From a virus: a stretch of 64,000 bases of DNA. Positions 1 to 10,100 of this stretch are shown one piece after another (within the stretch, counting starts at the first letter, position 1; every line of letters starts with the position of its first letter). Position numbers and translations under genes: made by a program. The stretch covers positions 58,314-122,313 of IMG/VR virus record IMGVR_UViG_3300035126_000842. One strand, given 5' to 3'. The notes under the pieces are model-generated. The model worked only from the letters and a program-made list of their open reading frames with translations, ran no database searches and was not told where the DNA came from.

Positions 1-3000
1 AGCAAATTAACAATATTATCGACACTAGATAATTTGTTTCTATTATTGAACAGAACCATGTTTAATGCATTTAATCCATCAATAATTGTAGAATCTTTTA
101 ACATATCTTTTATTAAAGTATCAGGATATTCAATACTACTGTTTAGGATACCTAATAATTTCAGATAGTTAACTATTTTATATATGTTGTCTTGGTATGT
201 AAATACAACCGTGCTTTTATACTGTGAAGATGTAGGGTCGTACAGCTTTTTATTTTCAGGGTGCGCAAAAAACTTTGCAGCATTAAACTTTAATTCAGAA
301 CCTACTTGTTCTAAACCGTATCTATTTTGTTCTTCCACAGATAGTTTTGAAACAAAGTCTGTGTATTCTATTTCTCTCTTATTCCAAAAACTAATAAACT
401 CTGTATTGCCTATATATGATTCTAAAATATATTGTTTCTTTTTAGAGTCATACGATACATTTGCTATAATAGGAAGTACTTTTTCTCTAGATAAACTTTT
501 TAATAATGAGTTAAATGTAAAGAAGTGTTCTTTTACGTGCTCATAAAATGCAGGGTATGCTTTGGCTTTTTCTTCTATAACATTCTCTGCATTTTGTATA
601 TTTAGCTGTTGCCATTTTTCTAGAGTGTTACCTCCTATTATTCCATATACACTTGCATAAAATAACTTATCTGTTATTGAACTACCATTTTGCGCATAAG
701 CTTTAATAATTTCAGGTATGCTTAAAGGATCTAATCTACCAACTAATCCTGGTGTAGATATTAACTTAGTAATTGCAATGTTTGCATTATCTAAGGTTAA
801 AGGTAAACCCGCAGAATCTCTTTCTACATAATGAGAACCTAATACAATATCACCGTTTCCTGCAACACTATATTTGTTTTTAGAAAACAACTCGTAAAAT
901 TCTCCTTTAGTAAGAATAGATTCAGCACCGGAAAGCATATTTACTTTATAGAAAAGGTCTCCTACTTTTTTAATACCTTCTGTTAGCGCATCGTTTATAT
1001 ACAAAGTATTATCCTTCAGCACTTTTATCTTAGGCATTTTTGTAAACATGAACTTTAAGTAAGGGGAAAAGTCATTATGTACCGAAGTGCTATTGTTACC
1101 TTTATCAGAATACTGACCATCATCTTTAGAAAGAAAATCTTCATCTTCATCTTGATAGATTTCATTGATGAATTCGTTCTCTTCTATATAATACTTAATA
1201 ATACCTTGGTTTTCTGTTCTGCTTTTTAATTTTGTTACATCACCTAAATTTTGCAGAGCAATTCCAAAAAGCTTTACTGTTGACTCATATGATTTTTTTA
1301 AGTCTTCGTTAGTAGTTTGCTCTACTAAGGATTTAAAAAGATTATATCTACTTTGCAGTCCTCGTGATATAAGCTGATAAACTGATTCTATGTTATCTAC
1401 TTTAAATAGAAGTCTAACACTACCTAATATTTTATCTTGAGCACCTGCTTGCATTAGCATTGGTGTTATACCGGCACTAAATATAATAGAGTCAATAGTC
1501 TTTTGTAGTAAAAGCGTTTCTTCACTAGTAAACTTATATCTAGTTTTTTTATCACCAACACCTACTATTGTTTTTTGCAAGATATTAGTTGAACCTTGAT
1601 TGATATCATATCTGTAGGCTTCAAGTTTTTTAATATCTCCTGTGTATAAAGTATTAAAAATTTCTCGTATAGCAGGGTTATCAAAGGCATTTATATTATT
1701 ATCTAAAGCAGTAGTTTTACTAAATAGAGAATCAAGAAGTTTTTTGATTGCTTTAAAAATTGCTTTTATTGCTTTAGTAACTACAGAGTTACTTTCATCT
1801 ATTGCAAATAATCTATACTGATCTGCTAAAAATTCCATTGCTTCCTCATAGGTATCTATTTCAGAAGCGGGTTTTGTTATTTGTTTATTCTTATAGTAGT
1901 ATGTAACTCTACCTTTTATCTTTTTTACTTCTTCAAAAAGCTGTTGCTTTTGTTCTGGAGTAAACCACATTTCAGTAAACTCATGCCATGCTTCATGATA
2001 TAAGTCAGTATATTGTGATCCATTATATAGTGTAACACCTGCTTTACTCCAAGTAGCAAAAGCTCCTGAATTTACTATATCAAAAAGTTTTTGCAATGGT
2101 ACATTTTTGGTTACAGGATTACTGTTAAACCATTCTAATGCTTTTTGATTAAGCTTATCTGTAGATAAGTTTGCAATGTTTTTAGACATCCATAGTACAT
2201 CTCCTAAATCTTCTTCTGCTACAAATTCATCTTTTTGAGTACTAAATGGTTCAGTAAAATTTATTGCTAGTATAGGATTCAATATAGGCAATGTATCACT
2301 ACCTTCTGATACAGTAACCGGTAGTTTATAATATTGTGCTATGTAGTCTGCACTATTTATTTTTGTTAATGTAAGAATTTTATTATCACCATCTTGAACT
2401 ATTGATGGAATTTCAATTTCTTGTTCATTAGGATTAAGCAAATAATTTTGCTCTAGACTTTGCCGTAAAGCTTGCTTAAAACCTTCTTTGTTATTAAGTT
2501 TTCTGTATTCTGTATAAGTCCTATCTGTTGGATTATAAATCTGTACATACCAATTTGACTCATAAGACTTTAGATTATGTTTTGCTGATGCAGTTTTAAA
2601 GGTTATTTCTTTAAAATAAAAAGATTCAAATATTCTTTGTTTTTCTTCGGTGGTTAATGGTACCCCTTGATATAGTATTTCATCATTACTCATTAACTCT
2701 ACTAATGCATCTACAATAGGAAGTAAACGCTCGTTTTTCCTTTCTGTAGGAGACCCTAGTTTATTATTACCTAAGAAAATTGTAATGTCAAATTTATCAT
2801 TTATGACCAAGCGAGCATTCTGTTTTACTCCAGAAACTTTAGCTGGGTTATAACTAACTGATGTTATACCACTTAAAAGCTCTCTCAAATCATTTGTAAT
2901 ATAGGTATCTCCTTTTTCTTCTAACTGGGATAGTTTAGAGATGTATCTTAAATAACCTATTCTACTATTTATATCATCTATTTTTATTAAGTTACTTTCA

Positions 3001-4088
3001 GGATTTACTAAAATTTTGTCTTTAATAAAACGAGCAATATTTCTTGTAGTAGAAAGCAGATTATTTACATAGTCCTTTTTTTCGTTTTCTATTATTTCTA
3101 TACTATTTTCTAACTCAATTATTCTATCAGCATTTCTTTCTGTTTCAAGATTTTCCTTGAGTGTATTTAAAGTATTGACTTTATACTTATTAGGATTTAA
3201 AACCATTCCTCTTTTTAAGAGTAAGTCTAATAGTACACTGTCTGTACTACCGTCCATATATTTATCTATGTTGTTTATTACTTCGTCTGGAATACGAGAG
3301 TAAGAAGCTATATAATAGCTACCACTAGAATCAATAACTCCATCATCATTAATAAACACAGGTTCCCCTTTAGCATCTGTTATAAGAAAGATATATTTGT
3401 TTCCTTTAGGATTACCATAAATTTTAGAAGAATCTACATCTTTTATATTATAAAGCCTGATGTAAAGGTTATTTAAAACAGGATCTTTATCTGAAATAGT
3501 TTTGAGAGTATTACTTAAAAAGTAATCAATAAACTTTCTAAAAGCTTTTACACCGTTGCTTTGAATTACATTTTTTGATAAATCGCTGTTGTCATAAAAC
3601 TCAGAATCAGTTGGTTGAAATAACAAAGCAATGTTCATTGTATTAATTTCAAACAAAGATTCTTCGTAATCTCTATCATCAACAGTAGTAATACTTATTG
3701 GAGTTATAACAGGATCTACAGTAGGTTTAAGATTAAGATACTCAAGTACTTTGCCCTTAGAAGAATCAGTTGCTATATTCCAAGGTATATTTCCAAGCTG
3801 TTCAACAATATACTCTGGAAAATACTTTGCATTTTTTTTATTTCTTGCTGTATTAACTAAAGCTACGGCACCTACTAAAGTAGCAAGTAAAGCTTTTTCA
3901 TACTTTTGAGACGGTTCATCTACTATATCCGTAACTTGTTTATAGTAATCTTGAATAAAACTTTTAAGGTTTAACTCTTGATTTGGCTCTAAACTATCAA
4001 AAGCTTTTTTATAAGATAAGACGAAATGATTTTCAAAATTCTCTAAATCTTCCGTTGTAATGTTGCAAGAAGTAGCTGATATATTCAT
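1..4088 (-). CDS. Giant virion protein with zincin-like motif, 5' part only
   Basis: An open frame runs from an ATG at 4088 to the left edge, giving at least 1362 residues with no stop, so the C-terminus lies outside the window. Around residue 695 it carries HEAWHEF, an exact HExxH zinc-peptidase signature. About 50 residues later comes YEEAMEFLADQY, whose Glu could be the third zinc ligand. The rest is Lys/Glu/Asn-rich and helical-looking, with no other motif I recognise. Giant proteins of crAss-like phages are known to include zincin-like domains and the virion RNA polymerase. The polymerase DxDxD-type motif is not in the visible part, so a polymerase role is inference. It lies 20 nt downstream of the 2601-aa gene in the same transcription direction. 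A virion cargo protein injected with the DNA is the best guess. Confidence 0.8.
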   Translation of the reverse strand, partial: MNISATSCNITTEDLENFENHFVLSYKKAFDSLEPNQELNLKSFIQDYYKQVTDIVDEPSQKYEKALLATLVGAVALVNTARNKKNAKYFPEYIVEQLGNIPWNIATDSSKGKVLEYLNLKPTVDPVITPISITTVDDRDYEESLFEINTMNIALLFQPTDSEFYDNSDLSKNVIQSNGVKAFRKFIDYFLSNTLKTISDKDPVLNNLYIRLYNIKDVDSSKIYGNPKGNKYIFLITDAKGEPVFINDDGVIDSSGSYYIASYSRIPDEVINNIDKYMDGSTDSVLLDLLLKRGMVLNPNKYKVNTLNTLKENLETERNADRIIELENSIEIIENEKKDYVNNLLSTTRNIARFIKDKILVNPESNLIKIDDINSRIGYLRYISKLSQLEEKGDTYITNDLRELLSGITSVSYNPAKVSGVKQNARLVINDKFDITIFLGNNKLGSPTERKNERLLPIVDALVELMSNDEILYQGVPLTTEEKQRIFESFYFKEITFKTASAKHNLKSYESNWYVQIYNPTDRTYTEYRKLNNKEGFKQALRQSLEQNYLLNPNEQEIEIPSIVQDGDNKILTLTKINSADYIAQYYKLPVTVSEGSDTLPILNPILAINFTEPFSTQKDEFVAEEDLGDVLWMSKNIANLSTDKLNQKALEWFNSNPVTKNVPLQKLFDIVNSGAFATWSKAGVTLYNGSQYTDLYHEAWHEFTEMWFTPEQKQQLFEEVKKIKGRVTYYYKNKQITKPASEIDTYEEAMEFLADQYRLFAIDESNSVVTKAIKAIFKAIKKLLDSLFSKTTALDNNINAFDNPAIREIFNTLYTGDIKKLEAYRYDINQGSTNILQKTIVGVGDKKTRYKFTSEETLLLQKTIDSIIFSAGITPMLMQAGAQDKILGSVRLLFKVDNIESVYQLISRGLQSRYNLFKSLVEQTTNEDLKKSYESTVKLFGIALQNLGDVTKLKSRTENQGIIKYYIEENEFINEIYQDEDEDFLSKDDGQYSDKGNNSTSVHNDFSPYLKFMFTKMPKIKVLKDNTLYINDALTEGIKKVGDLFYKVNMLSGAESILTKGEFYELFSKNKYSVAGNGDIVLGSHYVERDSAGLPLTLDNANIAITKLISTPGLVGRLDPLSIPEIIKAYAQNGSSITDKLFYASVYGIIGGNTLEKWQQLNIQNAENVIEEKAKAYPAFYEHVKEHFFTFNSLLKSLSREKVLPIIANVSYDSKKKQYILESYIGNTEFISFWNKREIEYTDFVSKLSVEEQNRYGLEQVGSELKFNAAKFFAHPENKKLYDPTSSQYKSTVVFTYQDNIYKIVNYLKLLGILNSSIEYPDTLIKDMLKDSTIIDGLNALNMVLFNNRNKLSSVDNIVNL

Positions 4089-4108
4089 ATTGTAAATATA
4101 GTAAAATT

Positions 4109-7100
4109 TTAAGATTTAGGGTTATTAGGAGTACATGGTTTGTTAAATATAGCCTTAGCATCAACTTCAGGTAAGTTGTCCATATCTTTACCAGACCCAG
4201 ACGGTGTATCAATTTTTTCTCCTTCACCTGCAGATTCTTGTTTAAATGATAAGATCTTATTTTTGTTCTTAGAAACAGAATCTACAAAACTAGATATTGA
4301 TTGTGATTTAAGCTGAGGCTCTGCACCTATTGCAGAAAATACAAAGTAATTTAAATTATCACCAACAATTTTTTCAAGTACAATAAAGTTTGTTAAAGGA
4401 TTATTTAAATCAGTAATCGATACTGTTCCTAAACTAACATTAGCTAAGGTATTTATTACTTTTCGCAGAAACTGATTTTTATCCGAAACAGTAGTCCTTT
4501 CAGAATTGTAAAAACTTTCAAAGTAATTAAAAAGCTCGGTTGCTTTTGTATCAAGGTTATCTCTTAAGCTACTAAATTCTGAATAAAAAGGAGATTCTTT
4601 AGTTAATATTTTACTGAAAAGCTCAATGATTTCGTTTGAATTTAAACTACTAACATTAACACCACTTAATTCAGTTATAAGATTGGTTAGCAAAGATTCA
4701 TCAAAAATAATTCTATTAAAGAGATTCATTTTTAATCTGTAAAAAGCAGCTTCTGCTTCTACTACATCAGCACCTTTAAGTAAAACATCGCTAAAAGTTT
4801 GTCCTTCAGTTAATACTATGACTTTTTTATCAAATTCATTTTCAGCTGCTATATACTTAGCAACATCAGTCTCACCTGTTAAAATTCTATTACGTAATAT
4901 ATCACTACGTTGTTCACTTAAAACTGCAATATCAGCGTCTTTAATAAATCTTTTACTGCCTGTTACGTAAATTTTATTTGTATTTTTTTCATTTTTTCCT
5001 TGATTTATTTGATTTAAAACAGGATTGTACACTAAACTATCTAGATTTTCATAACCTACTTTTTTATTAAAAGCATTGATTATAGCAAATATATTTTCAT
5101 TTGTAAACTCCAAATCACCCGCAAAATTTTTTGTTTTATTTATTTCAGCAAGTCTGTTTAGCAATAAATCATCTACATCTATAAGAGTGTATTTTCTTTC
5201 ACTTTCAGGACGACTATTGTATTCTTGTACTAACCGTGTTTTTCCTATACCAGGAGTACCGTATATAAGTTTACCTACAAAAAACTCAAGGAAATCTTCT
5301 GTGGGTTTTATTATATTGTCTAATAAGTTTTTGTTTTTATCAAAAACAGATTTACTTATACCAAACCTAGCAACAAACATTTCTTTTTGCTCAGGAGATG
5401 TTGCTGTTTTGTATAAAGAAACCGCCTGTCTATTATCTTCATTAAGAAGTGTATTGTACCAATACTCAAATAAACCTGGGTTTGCATTAAAGAAATTATT
5501 AGAAAGCGTTGTTATCTCAGAAGGTTTACTTACAGAACCTTTTGTGTTGTTAAATACAAATACAGGAATTCCATTCACAGAAGTTACTGTTACAGAACCA
5601 ACCTGTTTATTGTCTTTGTATATAGGATAAGTAGTATCAAGTTTTATAGATGACACATTTCCTATACTAGACGTATTAGTTTGTGTAGCAGTTTCTGTAG
5701 CAACTGGTTCTTTTAAAGCAGCTAATTGTTTATAAGCATCACTATCTTTTCTACCAACTTTTTCAAGAGCTTGCATAGCTTGCTCTTTAGTCATTTCTCC
5801 TTTATTAACAGCATCTACATATTTTGCATCAGATATAGCGTTGATTCTATCGATATTTATTGGTAATTCTTTTTCAAGCTTATCAAGACTTTTTTGTCTA
5901 TCATCAATATTAAATTGATAAGTGCCATCTAAAGCTTCAAGTCCATTAGGATTATCTATTAATTTTTGTTTAAACGTTTCAATTCCTTTTAAATTAGTTC
6001 GTTTAGAAACATCATACTGTCTTTGATTTTCTTTTAACTCTTCCTGTCTTGTTTTTTCTATATCATCTATCTTAGCATCTACATTTGTCCCCGTAGGAGT
6101 TTCTTTTAAAGCAGCTAGTTCTCTTTCTAATTTAGCAATAGTTTCTTTTTGATCTTTTACAATTCTTTCTTGAGCATCTTTATTTGGATAATTTGGAGAT
6201 TCATATATTTGTAAACTTTGTTTAGCTTGATCTAACTTATACTCTAAATTTTCTTTTTTGTATAAGTCAAGGTAATTTTTAATATCACCTTCCATAAATT
6301 TATCCTGCTGATCAAGTCCCTTTACTTTATCTGCTGCTTCTAGTAAATCTATAAGTTCTTTTGGAGCATATTTTTCAACAACTTCTTTTCTCTTTTCAGG
6401 ACTTAATACAAGAGCATTTCCTGTTTTTGGATCAGATGCTTGAAACTCTCCATTAGATTGTTTTGGAAAAATAGACCACTGTCCTTTTTCAAAAAAAGCT
6501 AGAATATCAAAATTATCGCCTTTTAAAATTACTCTAAAATAAGCAGCTCCTTGAGCAGGCTCAAATAATCCTTTTACATTTTGTAATCCAAATTTTTTTC
6601 TTTTAGCTTCTATATCAGAAACAGGAGCTGGTTTTTCTTTCTTAGGTTTAGCAGTCCGTTTTTGAGTTTCCTCTTTTTCTTTTTTAGCATCTTCTAATCT
6701 AGCTTCTGTTTTTTGAGCACTAGGTTTAGCAGTTGGGGTAGGTGCTTTTTTAGTTTCTGGTGCGCGTTGTTCTCTTGTAGGTTTACTAGGTGCAGCTTTC
6801 TCTAACTTAATTTTATATAAATCAGGATATAATACTGCAAGTAAATTGTTAAGGTACCGTATTTGGTTGTTGTATTTTTGAACAACATTATACAAGTCAT
6901 CAAGACGTTCTTTTTCTTTTTGTTTAGCTCCTTCTACAATTTCTATAGAATCTAGATTATTTTCTATAGCTTTTTCAAGTTCGTCAGCTTGTTTCCTTAA
7001 TTTGTCGTATTCTGTTGTAGCAGAAGAATCCTCCGCATCGATTAACTTTCTTAGTTCTTCAGTGTTTAACCGTTTGAAGTTAGTATTCTTTTTAAATATT

Positions 7101-10100
7101 TCTAAGTCGTTAATAGCTTTAGTTGTAATTCTAACATACTCTTTAAGATAGAATACTGATTGTTTTATTGCTTTAACTAAACTAGCTATTATTTTTTCTA
7201 GAACTGATTTCTTTTTGTTAATAGTTTCTATTTTTTCTTCTATCTCTTCAAAGCTCAAAGTTTCAAAGTTTTTGTTAGCTATCATATTTCTATAATAGTT
7301 AATTTGATCAGATAGATCTTTATCTATTTTTTTAAGTTGTTCTAAGTCTTCTTTAAGATATTTAATCCTATTAGCTATATCGTTAAACAACTGCTTTTCA
7401 GTTCTAAACTGTTTTTTATATTCTTCTATACTTAAAGTTATGTTTTGTCCTCTCTTTGACTTTCTAGCAGAATTTGATGATATTGCCTCTTCAAGAGTTT
7501 TAATAGTATTAAGTATTTTTTTAACTTCTTCAAAACCTAATTCAGAAGTTTCATCTAAAAGCTCATTTAAATATTCTAGTGTGTTTTCAACATTTGTAAT
7601 ACTTTGTTCACCTCTTTCTTTTCTTTTTTCAAGAATGCCTATTGTATTATTAATAAGTTCTATTCTTTCTTCTAAAGAAAGAAGGGATGCATCAACAGGT
7701 TTTTTAACTTCTTCTTCAGAAACTTCTTCTTTTTTCTTTTCTTCTTCTGCTAAACCTTCTTCTGATTTTATTTCTTCTTCTGCTTTGGGTATAGGGGGTT
7801 GTTTTCTACCTACTTTAAGAGCTAATCGTTTTGTACCACTGCTTGAGTCTACAGAAGCTTCTATCTTAGTATAAGCTTTAGTTTTATTACTATCCTGTAT
7901 AGTTAAAGGTAATATAAACAAACCTGTTACTTTTATACCGGTTCTTTGTTCTAATAAATCAGCATAACTGTTCAACTGATTTTCGTCAGAATCTCTGTAG
8001 AAGAAAATGCTTTTTACATCAAAGTAAGGTTTTATTCCGTTTTCTTCTATACTTAAAAAGTTAGTTATTATTTCTCCTACTTCAGGATCATCACGCAAAT
8101 TTTTATCTTTGGAAACTATTTTGTTTTGGTTTTCTATTATTTTTTCTTTTACTAAATCGTATTTATCACCAGCTATTTTTTTAAGAGCTGCTTCCATAGC
8201 ATACGCTTTTCTTCTATCAGAACTAGAAGTTTTAAGATCTATTAGTAAAGCTTCACCTTTATCATTTATTGCAAGAATATCTGGAGTTCCTGCTACAAAT
8301 TGTCCGTCTATCTTTCCCCACAGCGTAGGTATATCAGCTCTAAGAGTATAACCTTGTGCTTCAATATTAGATATGAAATTTTCTAGAACAGATCTGAGAG
8401 TATCTAAATTAGCATCAGTGAATTCAAAAGCTTCAGGATTTTCTTTTTGTAATTGACTATACGCTTCTTTAAACTTTTCTTTACTTATAGTTTTATCACC
8501 GATAAGAGTTCTTAATAAACCATCTATTATGTTACCTCGGTGACTAAACTTTTCAGTTGCAAATTCTTTAGTTCTATATAAACTAGTTACACGTATCCAC
8601 TCTAAAGTACCGTCTATAGGATTACCCTCTTCATCAACTTGTACATAATATGACCTTTTAGTATCAGGGTCTTTTACTATTTTAAACTTAGCATTATTTA
8701 ATAACTCCAATGCTTCTTCTATTTCTTCTTTTGTAGTAGGAGTAGATGCTGCATTTTCTATGTTTTGAGCTAGCTTATCAAATTTATCTATTGCGCTAAC
8801 AAAAGAAAATCTTAGCGGACTATTAAAAATAGATTTAGCAAGTGCCTCTACAGCTTCATCAGATAATCCAGAATTTGATTTACGTATCTTATCTTTGATT
8901 CGCTCAAAATCTTTTTTATCCTTACTTAATTGTTCTGCAGCTTTCTTTTTCTTTTCTTTAAGCTTTTCGGTTTCTTTATCTACTTTAGATAAAGCTACCT
9001 TTTTATCATAAAAAGCATTAAGCAGTTCATCATATTCGTCAGATAAACGATCTACAGGAATAACAGAATCTGTTACGTCTGCACTAGGTTTTATAAAATC
9101 AACACTACCATCTTCATATTCATTTATAAATACACCATACGTGCTGAACATAAAATTGTAAAGAGCATTGTGCTCTAACAAACTAACCCCTCTGTTAACC
9201 ATATTAGCAACAAAGCTAGCATCGTTTAATATTTTCTCTAGATAATCAGTAGTATCATTTACTGTTGTAGCAAAACCTTGAGGATCTTGTAAAACTGAAA
9301 TTATACTAGTAAGTAATTCGTTTTCAGATTCTAAGGAAATATAATCTAAAATGTAATTAAGAGATTCGTTTATATTTTCAGTTTTGACTACAGAACTTTT
9401 TCTTTCAGGATTTTTATTTAGTAGATCTATGTAAAGTTTATAGTCATTAAGTAAATTCTGTCTTTCTTCATCCGTAAATTCAGTATTAGATTTAATTTTA
9501 GTTCTAAACGAATCAAACTTTTTAGCTAACTCTTGTAAAGCTGCTATCTTTTGTTTAAGATAATTTTCTTTTACTTTAGCCTTTTCTCTATCTTCAGGTG
9601 TAGTGGTAGGAGAACTTTGTGTAGATTTAGCTAGTTCAATTTCTTGTATAAGCTGATCTATTTTGTATCCATTTAATCTAAAAGAATCTACTAATACTAA
9701 AACATCATCAGAATCTATTTCTCCAAATTCAGGGAGCATAGTCATCATAGATTCTAACATTTTGCTTTTTCTAGCTGTACCATCCATTATAGTATCTTCA
9801 GCCATTATAAGCATTTTTCTTACTGTTTCAATCGCATTCTTTTTTGCCAGTAGTTTTGCATACATGGGGTCTTTTTTATCAACCCCTTTTAAACTTACAG
9901 GATTAACAAAATTATATTTATCATGTAGTTTTTTAATAGACTCTGCTCCAGAAATAGCTTTTGCAATATCAGATCTTAGTTGTGGAACTTCAGTAATGTC
10001 TTTACCAAAAGCTTCAGCTAATGATTTATCATCTAATTCAAGTTGACTTCTATAATCATCAACAAGATTATTATAGAATCCTCCTTTAATAGCATTAGAA

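Noticed and set aside
184-546. 120-aa plus-strand frame
   Set aside because: Lies antisense within the continuous giant minus-strand frame with no promoter or terminator signals.
4033-4227. 64-aa minus-strand frame across the junction of two giant genes
   Set aside because: Overlaps the ends of both in another frame; no start context.
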